DNA of 64,000 nucleotides from Serratia grimesii NBRC 13537 (GCF_001590905.1 NZ_BCTT01000011.1:62001-126000); one strand, 5' to 3'. Counted from the stretch's first letter, positions 8,887 through 18,757 are shown. Program-made: numbers and translations. The notes: generated from the sequence alone by a model not told the origin.

Positions 8887-9100
8887 CGGCGTCCTTTTTA
8901 TACATTCGTGGTTTTATGCGCTATTTAGCCGTTAATTGTTGCTGACTTGCGCGAGTTACCCACTTTTTATGCCATGAGTTGGTGGAAACGTTCGGCATTG
9001 CTGCTGTGCGCTTCACAACCTCGGCGGGGGAAGGGTATCCACAGTCAAAAAACTGATAGGCTGTAACGTCAACATTTATTAACACAGTTTACAGGTGGCT

Positions 9101-9568
9101 ATGTACAACATTGACGATTTTGATATGAAAATCCTGACGCTGTTACAGGCCAATGGCCGTCTGACCAATCAGGAACTGAGCGAACTGGTTGGGCTGTCTG
9201 CTTCCCAGTGTTCACGGCGGCGCATCAGCCTGGAGCAGGCGCAATTGATCCGTGGTTATCACGCACGGTTGGCACCAGAGGCGGTCGGACTGGGGCTTGT
9301 AGGGCTGATTGAAGTAAGCCTAACCCAGCACGGGCAGGAGCAAATTGACAGTTTCCATCAGATGCTGGAAGAAGTGGACGCCATTCTTGACGCCTATAAA
9401 ACCACTGGCGATGCTGATTATCTGCTGAAAGTCGCCGTAGCGGACCTGCCGGCGCTGGACGATTTCATCAGCCAGACGCTGTCTCGGCATAAAAGTGTGG
9501 CACATATCAAAACGGCGGTAGTGCTCAACCGTATCAAGGAAAACGGTTTGTTGCCTGTTGCGAGATAA
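9101..9568 (+). CDS. Lrp/AsnC family transcriptional regulator
   Basis: 155 residues: N-terminal winged helix-turn-helix (DMKILTLLQANGRLTNQELS, ELVGLSASQCSRR) and a C-terminal RAM ligand domain (GDADYLLKVAVADLPALDDF). Members bind DNA as dimers to octamers and respond to amino acids. ATG 9101 is chosen with AGG five bases upstream; GTG at 9095 in the same frame would add two residues but would overlap that ribosome site. It is divergent from the pheC-like gene and 83 bases before tyrB, so it may control one or both. The effector cannot be deduced. Confidence 0.9.
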   Translation: MYNIDDFDMKILTLLQANGRLTNQELSELVGLSASQCSRRRISLEQAQLIRGYHARLAPEAVGLGLVGLIEVSLTQHGQEQIDSFHQMLEEVDAILDAYKTTGDADYLLKVAVADLPALDDFISQTLSRHKSVAHIKTAVVLNRIKENGLLPVAR

Positions 9569-9651
9569 AGCTAAAACCGATCGCCGTTTTCCGTCTATAT
9601 TAGAGCGTAATACTGTGCCCCCGAACCCTAATAATCCAGGAGAACAACCCC

Positions 9652-10845
9652 GTGTTTCAGAACGTTGATGCCTATGCAGGTGACCCGATCCTGTCGCTGA
9701 TGGAAAAATTCAAAAAAGATCCCCGTTCGCACAAGGTTAACCTGAGTATCGGCCTTTACTATGACGAGCAGGGCATTATCCCGCAGATGAAAGCAGTTGC
9801 CGCAGCTGAAACGCAGTTGAACGCGGTGGATCAGGGCGCATCGGTGTATCTGCCGATGGAAGGCCTGCACCCTTACCGTACTGCGATTCAACATTTGCTG
9901 TTTGGTGCTGAGCACCCGATGTTGCAACAAGGCCGTATAGCCACCATTCAGACCGTGGGCGGTTCTGGCGCGCTGAAAGTCGGCGCCGACTTCCTGAAAA
10001 GCTACTTCCCGGATTCGCAGGTGTGGGTCAGCGATCCGACCTGGGAAAACCACATTGCTATCTTTGGTGGTGCCGGTTTTAAAGTGAACACCTATCCGTA
10101 CTTCGACAACGAAAGCTTGGGTGTGAAATTTGACGCCATGCTGAGCGCGTTGAAACAACTGCCAAAACACAGTATTGCGCTGTTGCACCCATGCTGCCAT
10201 AACCCGACGGGCTCTGATCTGACAAATGCCCAGTGGGATGACGTGGTCAAAGTGATCGCCGAACGTGAGTTGATTCCGTTCCTCGATATCGCCTATCAGG
10301 GCTTTGGCGGCGGGATTGCCGATGACGCCTATGCCATCCGCACTATCGCCGCGGCCGGTCTGCCGTGCCTGGTGAGCAATTCGTTCTCGAAAATCTTCTC
10401 GCTGTACGGCGAACGCGTCGGCGGCCTGTCGGTGGTGTGCGAAAGCGAAGAAGCGGCCGGGCGCGTATTGGGCCAGTTAAAGGCTACGGTTCGCCGCAAC
10501 TACTCCAGCCCACCGAACTTCGGTGCGCAGGTGGTGGCGAAGGTACTGAACGATACGCAGCTGAAAGCCCAGTGGCTGGCAGAAGTTGAAACCATGCGCA
10601 CCCGCATCCTGGAGATGCGCAAAACGCTGGTGGAAGCGCTGAAAGTTGCTCTGCCGCAGCGTAACTTCGATTACCTGCTGGAACAGCGCGGTATGTTCAG
10701 CTACACCGGTTTCAGCGCAGCACAGGTCGATCGCCTGCGAGAAGAGTTCGGTGTGTACCTGATTCACAGCGGCCGTGTCTGCATGGCCGGCCTGAACCAT
10801 AACAACGTGCATCAGGTGGCCGAGGCGTTTGCCGCAGTGCAATAA
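9652..10845 (+). CDS. tyrB: Aromatic amino acid aminotransferase TyrB
   Basis: Transfers the amino group from glutamate to phenylpyruvate, 4-hydroxyphenylpyruvate and 2-ketoisocaproate, the last step of Tyr, Phe and Leu synthesis. 397 residues, as in E. coli. Class I fold type I aminotransferase with PLP lysine K247 in [30 protein letters not shown] and the substrate-binding arginine in [11 protein letters not shown]. Translation starts at GTG 9652 with AGGAGA nine bases upstream. A strong intrinsic terminator at 10871 ends the transcript. AspC is a close paralogue, but position after alr supports TyrB. Confidence 0.95.
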   Translation: MFQNVDAYAGDPILSLMEKFKKDPRSHKVNLSIGLYYDEQGIIPQMKAVAAAETQLNAVDQGASVYLPMEGLHPYRTAIQHLLFGAEHPMLQQGRIATIQTVGGSGALKVGADFLKSYFPDSQVWVSDPTWENHIAIFGGAGFKVNTYPYFDNESLGVKFDAMLSALKQLPKHSIALLHPCCHNPTGSDLTNAQWDDVVKVIAERELIPFLDIAYQGFGGGIADDAYAIRTIAAAGLPCLVSNSFSKIFSLYGERVGGLSVVCESEEAAGRVLGQLKATVRRNYSSPPNFGAQVVAKVLNDTQLKAQWLAEVETMRTRILEMRKTLVEALKVALPQRNFDYLLEQRGMFSYTGFSAAQVDRLREEFGVYLIHSGRVCMAGLNHNNVHQVAEAFAAVQ

Positions 10846-10870
10846 TGTTGTTAGGGTTTGACGTTCGCAA

Positions 10871-10899
10871 GGGAGCGATAGCGATATCGCTCCCTTTTT
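10871..10899 (+). terminator. Intrinsic terminator of tyrB
   Basis: GGGAGCGAT (10871-10879) pairs with ATCGCTCCC (10886-10894), followed by five T. Confidence 0.9.
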
Positions 10900-10967
10900 G
10901 TTGTCGGTTTGCCGCCGGGGTTGCCGCAAACTGGATAGAGAATATACTGATTGAGGGGCGCTCACTC

Positions 10968-11384
10968 ATGTGGCATCAGCAAACGCTAATCCTCAGCGCA
11001 AAAGCGCGTGGTTTTCATCTGGTTACTGAAGAAATTACCGACCAGCTAACCCACTTACACCGCCTGCAAACTGGCCTGCTGCATCTGTTGTTGCAGCATA
11101 CCTCGGCTTCGCTGACGCTGAATGAGAACTGTGATCCTACGGTGCGAGCCGATATGGAGCAGCATTTCCTGCGTCAGGTGCCAGAGAACGCACCCTATCA
11201 ACATGACTATGAAGGGCCGGACGACATGCCGGCGCACATCAAATCCTCTCTGTTGGGCACGTCCTTGACGCTGCCTGTCGGTCACGGGCGACTGATGCTG
11301 GGCACATGGCAAGGAATTTGGCTGGGGGAGCACCGCATCCACGGCGGTTCACGCCGGATTGTGGCCACTTTACAGGGGGAATAA
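10968..11384 (+). CDS. yjbQ: YjbQ/UPF0047 family protein
   Basis: 138 residues, equal to E. coli YjbQ. The family signature is [18 protein letters not shown] and, further on, the [19 protein letters not shown] block. YjbQ proteins have weak thiamin-phosphate synthase activity in complementation tests; the physiological role is uncertain. The ATG at 10968 with GAGGGG upstream is chosen over upstream frames that overlap the tyrB terminator. yjbR starts five bases after its stop, so the two form an operon, as in E. coli. Confidence 0.93.
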   Translation: MWHQQTLILSAKARGFHLVTEEITDQLTHLHRLQTGLLHLLLQHTSASLTLNENCDPTVRADMEQHFLRQVPENAPYQHDYEGPDDMPAHIKSSLLGTSLTLPVGHGRLMLGTWQGIWLGEHRIHGGSRRIVATLQGE

Positions 11385-11388
11385 CCCA

Positions 11389-11742
11389 ATGAATAACGCA
11401 GCACTGCTGGAATACTGCATGGCGAAGCCGGGCGCTGAACAGAGCGACCAGAACCAGTGGCAGGCAAGTCAGATTAAGGTCGGCGACGTGATGTTCGCTA
11501 TGGTGTGCGAGGTGCAGGGGCGTCCGGCGCTGGCGGTAAAATCCAGCCCGGAACTGGCGGAGAGCCTGCGGGAACACCATCCAGAGATTGTTGCCTGCGA
11601 GCGGCTGAACAAGGCTCACTGGAATACCGTGTTTCTCGACGGTAACCTGCCGAACTCCCAGTTCTATAGCTTGATCGACAGCTCGTATCAACTTGTGCTG
11701 CAAGGGTTACCTGATCACGTGCGTCAAGAGCTGCGCGCTTAA
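11389..11742 (+). CDS. yjbR: YjbR family (MmcQ/YjbR) protein
   Basis: 117 residues, in the length range of E. coli YjbR. Typical motifs are the CMAKPGAEQ start, FAMVCEVQGRPALAVKSSPE, HWNTVFLDGNLPNSQFYSLID and a C-terminal SYQLVLQGLP. The fold is a CyaY-like or double-wing type and DNA binding has been proposed, but no function is established. Overlapped ribosome site GGGGGA lies at the end of yjbQ. A hairpin with T-rich tail follows at 11751. Confidence 0.92.
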   Translation: MNNAALLEYCMAKPGAEQSDQNQWQASQIKVGDVMFAMVCEVQGRPALAVKSSPELAESLREHHPEIVACERLNKAHWNTVFLDGNLPNSQFYSLIDSSYQLVLQGLPDHVRQELRA

Positions 11743-11750
11743 ATCTCGAG

Positions 11751-11777
11751 GGCAGGTACGCACCTGCCTTCTTCGTT
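11751..11777 (+). terminator. Probable terminator of yjbQR
   Basis: GGCAGGT (11751-11757), loop ACGC, ACCTGCC (11762-11768), then TTCTTCGTTTTC. The T-run is interrupted. Confidence 0.6.
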
Positions 11778-11827
11778 TTCTCATTCTCTGTAGTTTATCT
11801 TCCAAACTGTGAACTCAATTTGGTTTT

Positions 11828-11886
11828 GGGAACGTTCCCTTTTTAATGTTTGATTGAAACGACTAGGCTTATTTAATCAATAAGCC
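11828..11886. promoter_or_regulatory. Two inverted repeats in the maa leader
   Basis: A perfect 12-base palindrome GGGAACGTTCCC (11828-11839) and GGCTTAT-N7-ATAAGCC (11866-11872 with 11880-11886) stand 70 and 24 bases before maa. They may be operators or, for the second, an RNA hairpin near the ribosome site. No regulator is assigned. Confidence 0.35.
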
Positions 11887-11909
11887 GTAAGACGAAAGGA
11901 TGTCATGAC

Positions 11910-12467
11910 ATGGCCATGAGTGAAGAAAAACGCAAGATGATTGCCGGTGAATTGTATGACGCCGGTGATGAGTTACTCCGCAGCGAGCGCAAGCGTGCAC
12001 GTCAGTTGGTACACCATTACAACCACTCGTCTCCGGATGAGGGAGGATTACGTAAACAATGGCTGGCGGAACTTCTGGGTCATTATCAGGGGGGAACCAT
12101 CGAACCGACGTTTCGCTGCGATTACGGCTATAACATTTATCTGGGCAAAAATTTCTACGCTAATTTTGATTGCGTGATCCTCGATGTGTGCGAAGTGCAT
12201 ATTGGTGATAACTGCATGTTGGCACCGGGCGTCCATATTTACACCGCTACCCATCCTCTGGATGCAGAAACACGTGTCGGCGGGGCAGAGTTTGGCAAAC
12301 CGGTACGCATTGGTGATAACGTGTGGATCGGCGGTCGCGCGGTGATAAATCCGGGTGTTACGCTGGGGGATAACGTGGTGGTGGCATCCGGTGCGGTAGT
12401 GACTAAAGATGTGCCAGCCAACTGCGTGGTCGGTGGCAACCCGGCACGAATCATTAAACAACTGTAA
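11910..12467 (+). CDS. maa: Maltose O-acetyltransferase Maa
   Basis: Cytosolic trimeric acetyltransferase that moves acetyl from acetyl-CoA to the C6 hydroxyl of maltose, glucose and related sugars. 185 residues. The N-terminal Mac domain ([18 protein letters not shown]) precedes a left-handed beta-helix of hexapeptide repeats (IHIGDN-type coils, [32 protein letters not shown]). The catalytic histidine lies in [12 protein letters not shown] 11910 and ATG 11916 are both possible. The gene is absent from this place in E. coli, so it and the following dehydrogenase are an insertion between yjbR and uvrA. Confidence 0.92.
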   Translation: MAMSEEKRKMIAGELYDAGDELLRSERKRARQLVHHYNHSSPDEGGLRKQWLAELLGHYQGGTIEPTFRCDYGYNIYLGKNFYANFDCVILDVCEVHIGDNCMLAPGVHIYTATHPLDAETRVGGAEFGKPVRIGDNVWIGGRAVINPGVTLGDNVVVASGAVVTKDVPANCVVGGNPARIIKQL

Positions 12468-12469
12468 GA

Positions 12470-12495
12470 AAAACCGGGCGCCGCCATGGGCGCCC
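12470..12495 (-). terminator. Intrinsic terminator of the alcohol dehydrogenase gene
   Basis: On the minus strand GGGCGCC, loop, GGCGCCC, then GGTTTTTC. It lies between the convergent ends of maa and the dehydrogenase. Confidence 0.7.
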
Positions 12496-12502
12496 GCAGT
12501 GC

Positions 12503-13555
12503 TTAGGCTCGTAGTGAATTGATGTCTACCACGAAACGGTATTTCACGTCACTTTTCAGCATCCGTTCGAAGGCCTGGTTGATGTGCTGCATCGGGATCA
12601 GTTCAATATCTGAGGTAATGCCATGTTGGCCGCAAAAATCCAGCATTTCCTGGGTTTCGGCAATGCCGCCGATCAGCGAACCGGCGATGCGGCGGCGTTT
12701 CATGATCAGGTTGAACACTTGCGGTGACGGGTGATCGTGTTCCGGTGCGCCGACCAGCGTCAACGTACCGTCACGGCGCAGTAGGTTGAGGAATGGGTTC
12801 AGATCGTGCTGTGCCGCCACGGTGTTAAGAATAAAGTCGAAACTGTTCGTGTGTTGCGCCATCTCGTCCGGGTTACGCGAGATCACCACTTCATGAGCGC
12901 CGAGGCGTTTGGCGTCCTCGACTTTAGATGTTGAGGTGGTGAACAGCACCACATGTGCCCCCATCGCACGGGCTAATTTGACGCCCATATGCCCCAAACC
13001 ACCGAGACCGACGATGCCCACCTTTTTACCCGGCCCGGCGCCCCATTGGCGCAGTGGTGAATAGGTGGTGATACCCGCACACAGTAACGGCGCTACACCG
13101 GCTGGATCGAGGTTTTCCGGTACGCGTAGCACGAAGTCCTGATCAACCACCATGTCGGTTGAGTAGCCGCCGTAGGTGATAGCTCCGGTTTGTCGATCCT
13201 GGCCGTTATAGGTGCCCGTAAAGCCGTTTTCACAGTATTGCTCTAACCCTTCGTCACAGCTTGGGCAACTGCGACAAGAGTCGACCATACAACCGACCCC
13301 GACTAAATCGCCGATCTGATAACGTGAAACGTGGCTGCCGACGGCGCTTACACGCCCCACGATTTCGTGGCCGGGTACTACCGGGAAAATGGTATTGGTC
13401 CATTCGTTGCGGGCCTGATGCAAATCAGAATGGCAGACGCCACAGAACAGAACGTTGATTTGCACATCGTGTTCGCGCAGGGCGCGCGGTGTGTAATCAA
13501 AAGGAACTAGCGCTGACGTGGCGTCGTGCGCGGCATAGGCGTGCGTAATGTTCAT
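12503..13555 (-). CDS. Zinc-dependent alcohol/aldehyde reductase (YahK/CAD-like)
   Basis: 350 residues, close to E. coli YahK (349). Medium-chain dehydrogenase with catalytic zinc ligands in CGVCHSDLH, GHEIVG and the structural-zinc cysteines in CMVDSCRSCPSCDEGLEQYC. The Rossmann motif is GIVGLGGLGHMGVKLARAMG. Such enzymes reduce aldehydes with NADPH, with broad substrate range. ATG 13555 is chosen with TGGAG upstream and because homologues start here; a longer frame to 13723 adds unrelated residues. It is convergent with maa. The true substrate is unknown. Confidence 0.9.
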   Translation of the reverse strand: MNITHAYAAHDATSALVPFDYTPRALREHDVQINVLFCGVCHSDLHQARNEWTNTIFPVVPGHEIVGRVSAVGSHVSRYQIGDLVGVGCMVDSCRSCPSCDEGLEQYCENGFTGTYNGQDRQTGAITYGGYSTDMVVDQDFVLRVPENLDPAGVAPLLCAGITTYSPLRQWGAGPGKKVGIVGLGGLGHMGVKLARAMGAHVVLFTTSTSKVEDAKRLGAHEVVISRNPDEMAQHTNSFDFILNTVAAQHDLNPFLNLLRRDGTLTLVGAPEHDHPSPQVFNLIMKRRRIAGSLIGGIAETQEMLDFCGQHGITSDIELIPMQHINQAFERMLKSDVKYRFVVDINSLRA

Positions 13556-13745
13556 GGTAACTCCAGTCATCAATGAGTAGGGGGAAACGGCTTCCGGCAG
13601 TGGGATGCCGGTGAGACGTGGCCTGAGTAGAGCAAGGGGCCACAGAGGGAACATTGATGATAAAAGCTGCGAGCAAGGAGGGAAATGCCTGAAAATGTCG
13701 AAATCTTGCCTGTTTCTGTTCAATTTGAGCGAAACAGATAATAGT

Positions 13746-13770
13746 GCGGGCCGTCACAGGGACGGCCCGC
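13746..13770 (-). terminator. Hairpin downstream of uvrA
   Basis: Ten-base perfect stem GCGGGCCGTC / GACGGCCCGC with a five-base loop, 11 bases after the uvrA stop. No T-run follows, so termination is uncertain. Confidence 0.45.
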
Positions 13771-13780
13771 CGGGCAGGGA

Positions 13781-16612
13781 TTACTTCTTCTTCAGTAATG
13801 GCTTGAGGAAGCGTGCGGTATGGGATGCTTCACAGTTGGCCACGGTTTCCGGCGTACCGGCAACCAGGATCTCACCGCCGCCGCTGCCGCCTTCCGGCCC
13901 CAGGTCGACAATCCAGTCCGCGGTTTTAATCACGTCCAGGTTGTGCTCAATCACCACAATGGTATTGCCCTGATCGCGCAGTTGATGCAGTACCGCCAGC
14001 AGTTGCTGAATATCGGCGAAGTGCAGACCGGTCGTCGGTTCATCCAGAATATACAGTGTTTGGCCGGTACCGCGTTTCGACAGCTCACGCGCCAGTTTGA
14101 CGCGCTGCGCCTCACCGCCAGACAGCGTGGTCGCTGATTGACCAAGGCGAATATACGACAGGCCGACTTCCATCAAGGTTTGCAGTTTGCGCGCCAGTGC
14201 AGGCACCGCGTCGAAGAAATCACGCGCTTCTTCGATGGTCATCTCCAGCACTTCGTGGATGCTTTTGCCTTTGTACTTCACTTCCAGTGTTTCACGGTTA
14301 TAGCGTTTGCCTTTGCACTGGTCGCACGGCACATAAATATCCGGCAGAAAGTGCATTTCGACCTTGATCACACCATCGCCCTGGCAGGCTTCGCAGCGGC
14401 CACCTTTGACGTTAAAACTGAAACGGCCCGGGTTGTAGCCACGGCTGCGTGATTCCGGCACGCCGGCGAACAGCTCACGCACCGGGGTAAAGATACCGGT
14501 GTAGGTTGCCGGGTTGGAACGTGGGGTACGACCGATCGGGCTTTGATCGATATCGATGACCTTGTCGAAATGCTCCAGACCGTTGACCTCACGGAAGGGG
14601 GCCGGTTCGGCAATGGTAGCTCCGTTGAGTTGACGCTGGGCGATCGGGAACAGCGTGTCATTGATCAGCGTTGATTTGCCCGAGCCAGAAACCCCGGTAA
14701 TGCAAGTAAACAGTCCCACTGGCAGTGTCAGCGTCACGTCTTTCAGGTTGTTGCCACGTGCGCCGCTCAGCTTCAGCACCTTGGTTGGATCGGCGGGGAC
14801 GCGTTGTTCTGGAATAGCAATCTCACGTTTGCCGCTGAGGAACTGGCCGGTCAGTGATTCCGGCTGTGCCATGATGTCTTCGACAGTGCCTTCCGCCACT
14901 ACCTGACCACCGTGCACACCGGCACCGGGGCCGATATCGATCACGTGATCCGCAGCGCGGATGGCATCTTCGTCATGTTCTACCACGATCACTGTGTTAC
15001 CCAAGTTACGCAGGTGGATCAGGGTTTCTAACAGGCGCTCATTGTCGCGCTGATGCAGGCCAATCGACGGTTCATCCAACACGTACATGACACCCACCAG
15101 GCCGGCACCAATCTGGCTGGCCAGACGAATACGCTGTGCTTCACCACCGGACAGGGTTTCTGCTGAGCGTGACAGTGACAGGTAGTTCAGACCAACATTC
15201 ACCAGGAACTTCAGGCGATCACCAATTTCTTTCAGGACTTTCTCTGCGATTTGGGCACGTTGTCCGCTGAGCTTCATGTTCTGGAAGAAAGTCATTGCGT
15301 GACCGATGCTGAGATCGGAAATTTCCGGCAGCGTCGTGTCTTCAACGAACACGTTGCGTGCTTCTTCACGCAGACGAGTACCGTGGCACGAGGCGCAAGG
15401 ACGGTTGCTGATAAACTTCGCCAGCTCTTCACGTACTGCGCTCGATTCGGTCTCTTTATAGCGGCGTTCCATGTTGTGCAGCACGCCTTCGAACGGATGG
15501 CGGCGCACGGTGGTGTCACCGCGATCGTTAATGTATTTGAATTCGATCGACTCTTTGCCGGAGCCGCTGAGAACTGCTTTTTGCACGTCAGCGTCCAGGC
15601 TGTTGAAGGGGGCTTCAACGTCGAACGCGTAATGCTCAGCTAATGAACGCAGCATCTGGAAGTAATAGAAATTACGGCGATCCCAGCCGCGGATTGCACC
15701 ACCGGCCAGCGAAAGCTCGGGATTTTGCACCACGCGCTCAGGATCGAAGAACTGTTGTACACCCAGACCATCGCAGGTCGGGCAGGCACCGGCTGGGTTG
15801 TTGAACGAGAACAGACGGGGTTCCAGTTCACGCATGCTGTAACCGCAGATTGGGCAGGCAAAGTTGGCGGAGAACAACAGCTCATCCGCTTTTTCGTCGT
15901 CCATATCGGCGACCACCGCGGTACCGCCGGACAGCTCCAGTGCAGTCTCGAACGACTCTGCCAGGCGCTGGGACAGATCGTCACGTACCTTAAAGCGATC
16001 AACGACCACTTCGATGGTGTGTTTCTTCTGTAATTCCAGCTTCGGCGGATCGGACAGGTCACACACTTCACCGTCGATGCGCGCACGGATGTAGCCTTGG
16101 CTCGCCAGGTTTTCCAACGTTTTGGTGTGCTCACCCTTGCGGTCTTTCACCACCGGCGCCAGCAGCATCAAGCGTTTGCCTTCTGGCTGGTTGAGTACGT
16201 TGTCCACCATTTGGCTGACGGTTTGTGCCGCCAGCGGTACATGGTGATCCGGGCAGCGTGGTTCGCCGACGCGGGCAAATAACAGGCGCAGATAATCGTG
16301 GATCTCGGTGATGGTACCAACCGTAGAACGTGGGTTATGTGAGGTCGATTTCTGCTCGATGGAGATTGCCGGTGACAGACCTTCAATGTGGTCGACGTCC
16401 GGTTTTTCCATCAGCGAAAGGAACTGGCGTGCATAGGCGGAGAGCGATTCGACATAGCGACGCTGCCCTTCGGCATACAGAGTATCAAAGGCCAGCGAGG
16501 ACTTGCCTGAACCGGACAGGCCGGTGACGACGATCAGCTTGTCACGCGGGATAATCAGGTTGATGTTTTTGAGATTATGGGTTCGAGCACCACGAACTTC
16601 GATATTATCCAT
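13781..16612 (-). CDS. uvrA: Excinuclease ABC subunit UvrA
   Basis: DNA damage recognition ATPase of nucleotide excision repair; a UvrA dimer loads UvrB onto the lesion. 943 residues (E. coli 940). Two ABC modules: Walker [10 protein letters not shown] at 31-39 and GVSGSGKST near 640; signatures [14 protein letters not shown] and [14 protein letters not shown]; zinc modules CPICGYS and CEACQGDG with [11 protein letters not shown]. The UvrB-binding region between them is present. Divergent from ssb, with an LexA box in the shared upstream region, so it is SOS-induced. Confidence 0.98.
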   Translation of the reverse strand: MDNIEVRGARTHNLKNINLIIPRDKLIVVTGLSGSGKSSLAFDTLYAEGQRRYVESLSAYARQFLSLMEKPDVDHIEGLSPAISIEQKSTSHNPRSTVGTITEIHDYLRLLFARVGEPRCPDHHVPLAAQTVSQMVDNVLNQPEGKRLMLLAPVVKDRKGEHTKTLENLASQGYIRARIDGEVCDLSDPPKLELQKKHTIEVVVDRFKVRDDLSQRLAESFETALELSGGTAVVADMDDEKADELLFSANFACPICGYSMRELEPRLFSFNNPAGACPTCDGLGVQQFFDPERVVQNPELSLAGGAIRGWDRRNFYYFQMLRSLAEHYAFDVEAPFNSLDADVQKAVLSGSGKESIEFKYINDRGDTTVRRHPFEGVLHNMERRYKETESSAVREELAKFISNRPCASCHGTRLREEARNVFVEDTTLPEISDLSIGHAMTFFQNMKLSGQRAQIAEKVLKEIGDRLKFLVNVGLNYLSLSRSAETLSGGEAQRIRLASQIGAGLVGVMYVLDEPSIGLHQRDNERLLETLIHLRNLGNTVIVVEHDEDAIRAADHVIDIGPGAGVHGGQVVAEGTVEDIMAQPESLTGQFLSGKREIAIPEQRVPADPTKVLKLSGARGNNLKDVTLTLPVGLFTCITGVSGSGKSTLINDTLFPIAQRQLNGATIAEPAPFREVNGLEHFDKVIDIDQSPIGRTPRSNPATYTGIFTPVRELFAGVPESRSRGYNPGRFSFNVKGGRCEACQGDGVIKVEMHFLPDIYVPCDQCKGKRYNRETLEVKYKGKSIHEVLEMTIEEARDFFDAVPALARKLQTLMEVGLSYIRLGQSATTLSGGEAQRVKLARELSKRGTGQTLYILDEPTTGLHFADIQQLLAVLHQLRDQGNTIVVIEHNLDVIKTADWIVDLGPEGGSGGGEILVAGTPETVANCEASHTARFLKPLLKKK

Positions 16613-16732
16613 TTACACTTCCCGTCTTGATGATACACCGCGCCTGTCTGGGTTATTTACAGGTTGTTTTGTGATCGAACGCGCAAAAAACCGGCACAGC
16701 CAGTACGAAACGCATAATTATGACACAAAAAA

Positions 16733-16752
16733 ACCTGAATGAATATCCAGTA
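16733..16752. promoter_or_regulatory. SOS (LexA) box shared by uvrA and ssb
   Basis: CTG (16735-16737), ten bases, CAG (16748-16750), the palindromic LexA motif. Read on the minus strand it nearly repeats the E. coli uvrA box. It is 120 bases before uvrA and 137 before ssb. Confidence 0.88.
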
Positions 16753-16889
16753 CATGAATGCAAGCAGGTCGATCGAAAGGACAATTCTGGAATACAATAC
16801 GCAGTAATCAACACGGGTGTCGTTTCAGGCTGAGCGTGTTAAACTTACTCGTTTATACTGTGTAAAAATCAATCATCAGGAGAGTTCTC

Positions 16890-17426
16890 ATGGCCAGCAG
16901 AGGCGTAAACAAAGTAATTCTGGTCGGGAATCTGGGCCAAGACCCGGAAGTCCGTTACATGCCGAATGGCGGTGCAGTGGCCAATATTACCCTGGCAACC
17001 TCCGAAAGCTGGCGTGACAAGGCGACTGGCGAGCAGAAAGAAAAGACCGAGTGGCACCGTGTGGTGTTGTTCGGCAAGCTGGCTGAAGTTGCGGGCGAAT
17101 ATCTGCGTAAAGGTTCCCAGGTTTATATCGAGGGCGCTCTGCAAACCCGTAAATGGACCGATCAGGCTGGCGTAGAAAAATACACCACCGAAGTGGTTGT
17201 GAACGTTGGCGGCACCATGCAAATGCTGGGCGGCCGTCAAGGCGGCGGTGCACCTGCAGGCGGCGGCCAGGCTTCTGGCGGCCAGGGCGGTTGGGGCCAA
17301 CCTCAGCAGCCACAGGGCGGCAACCAGTTCAGCGGTGGTCAGCAAGCTCGCCCAGCGCAGAATAACGCACCAGCAGCCAGCAGCAATGAACCACCAATGG
17401 ATTTTGACGACGACATTCCTTTCTAA
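16890..17426 (+). CDS. ssb: Single-stranded DNA-binding protein
   Basis: Homotetrameric ssDNA-binding protein for replication, recombination and repair. 178 residues (E. coli 178). The OB fold spans residues 1-112 ([46 protein letters not shown]). A Gly/Gln/Pro-rich linker follows, ending with the acidic interaction tip [16 protein letters not shown] ribosome site is present. It is divergent from uvrA across a LexA box, and a strong terminator follows. Confidence 0.98.
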   Translation: MASRGVNKVILVGNLGQDPEVRYMPNGGAVANITLATSESWRDKATGEQKEKTEWHRVVLFGKLAEVAGEYLRKGSQVYIEGALQTRKWTDQAGVEKYTTEVVVNVGGTMQMLGGRQGGGAPAGGGQASGGQGGWGQPQQPQGGNQFSGGQQARPAQNNAPAASSNEPPMDFDDDIPF

Positions 17427-17731
17427 GATTTGGTTTGGATATGTTGTAAAAAACCCGCTTATGCGGGTTTTTTTATGCCTGCAGCACAGTGGATAAGGCC
17501 AAATAAAACCACGGTTTTCCGGCCATCAGGCATGAATCAGCAAGGGCGGAGAGGAACGTTGCAGTCGGGGAAGACGTACGTCAGTGATACGTTTTTCGGT
17601 GCTGGTCGGCGGCGACAATAGCAGCCTGTCGCAAAATTGTGCTTTTAACTGCCCCTAAGTTCGAGTTGTTTGTCTGGCAAGTACTCGCTGGCGGGCCAAC
17701 TGGCCAGATGGCCCGCGAAATCCTCCAAACC
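17427..17731. other. Intergenic region after ssb
   Basis: Contains the ssb terminator; beyond it I see no gene, RNA or repeat up to the end of the convergent DUF1360-like gene. Confidence 0.6.
17450..17475. terminator. Intrinsic terminator of ssb
   Basis: AAAACCCGC, loop TTAT, GCGGGTTTTTTT. The A-run before the stem makes it usable in both directions. Confidence 0.92.
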
Positions 17732-18112
17732 TCATTGTTCATGTGGGTTCATGAGTTGTTGTGCTTCATGTTTCATCACGTGGGTATGAATCGCCGCCTG
17801 AAACGCTTTAAACAGCAGGCCGTTAATAAAGGTCGTGATGGTGAGTACGATAAAAGCTGTCATCACCCAGTCGATCAGAGCGATGTCACTGTTCAGTAGC
17901 GTGGGGCGGTAAATCAGCATTCCCGCAATGACTACCCAGTGACTCATGCAGTAGAAGCACTTAAAAAGATGGCCCAGTAGATCGTTTTTTCTCGCTGTCC
18001 ATGCTCGCAGAGCGGCGAAAAGTTCGGTCTGGGTCACCGTCATGGATATGCTGGCCGATGCCAGGGCAATCATCAGGCATACCGAGAGGTCCGAAGACAA
18101 TATGGCGGTCAT
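17732..18112 (-). CDS. DUF1360-like small membrane protein
   Basis: 126 residues, hydrophobic at about 5-25, 52-70 and 78-105, with a CFYCMSHWVVIAG segment. The Cys-x-x-Cys followed by a membrane helix resembles DUF1360 proteins, which have no known function; the assignment is tentative. The C-terminus is rich in His and Gln. It is divergent from an Rrf2-type regulator, with palindromes between the two starts, so it is probably that regulator's target. Confidence 0.6.
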   Translation of the reverse strand: MTAILSSDLSVCLMIALASASISMTVTQTELFAALRAWTARKNDLLGHLFKCFYCMSHWVVIAGMLIYRPTLLNSDIALIDWVMTAFIVLTITTFINGLLFKAFQAAIHTHVMKHEAQQLMNPHEQ

Positions 18113-18192
18113 AATGTTTTCCCCATTGTGGGTTGTTGAGTAACGGAACGAGGCTTTTCAAGAGGGGTCATTACGGTGACTCTCTTATGTAA

Positions 18193-18247
18193 CTTATAAG
18201 AGCACGTGATATTTGCCGTTGTCAATATCTTGTATCATTGTAAGATA
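18193..18247. promoter_or_regulatory. Candidate Rrf2 operator between divergent genes
   Basis: An imperfect 22-base palindrome at 18226-18247 has TATCTT and AAGATA as outer arms and also contains GTATC-N7-GATAC. A second palindrome CTTATAAG lies at 18193-18200. Both are in the 166-base gap between the DUF1360-like gene and the Rrf2 regulator, where an autoregulator would bind. Confidence 0.5.
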
Positions 18248-18278
18248 CATGAATAATGCATTGGGAAAGGGGGCTGAA

Positions 18279-18746
18279 ATGCGTCAGGACAATAAGCTTT
18301 CGCGCATGCTGCACGTGTTATTGCATATGGCGCGGCACAACAGTGTCTATACGTCGGAACAGATTGCGGTGATGTTGGGCACCAACAGTGCTGTTGTCAG
18401 ACGTACTCTGGCTGGCCTGCGTGATGCGGGTTTCGTTACATCAGAAAAAGGCCATCATGGTGGTTGGAGAATCGCCGTCGATCTGCGGGATATCAGTTTG
18501 CTCGATATTTACCGCGCGGTGGGGGTTAATCAGCTTTTCGCGATTGGTGGCGGAGAGCAGCATCCGGAGTGCGCGGTTGAAGCAGCGGTGAATCAGGCGT
18601 TGGGAAACGTATTGGATGAGGCTGAGCAGGCATTACTGGCTCGCTTTGCAGAAATCACATTGGAAAACCTGAAAGAGAAATTCGACCGTCACTTTCCCGA
18701 GGGATCCGAGGAAAATGGCGCTGCCTGCATCGACAGCGCCAAATGA
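18279..18746 (+). CDS. Rrf2 family transcriptional regulator
   Basis: 155 residues. The winged helix-turn-helix (LSRMLHVLLHMARHNSVYTS, EQIAVMLGTNSAVVRRTLAG, GHHGGWRIA) matches Rrf2 proteins of the YwnA/YwgB type. The three closely spaced cysteines that hold the Fe-S cluster in IscR and NsrR are missing; only isolated cysteines near 105 and 150 remain, so a cluster is unlikely. ATG 18279 is chosen with AAAGGGGGC upstream; an in-frame start at 18213 lies within the palindromic operator. Target probably the divergent membrane protein gene. Confidence 0.88.
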   Translation: MRQDNKLSRMLHVLLHMARHNSVYTSEQIAVMLGTNSAVVRRTLAGLRDAGFVTSEKGHHGGWRIAVDLRDISLLDIYRAVGVNQLFAIGGGEQHPECAVEAAVNQALGNVLDEAEQALLARFAEITLENLKEKFDRHFPEGSEENGAACIDSAK

Positions 18747-18757
18747 TAATGGCGCGT

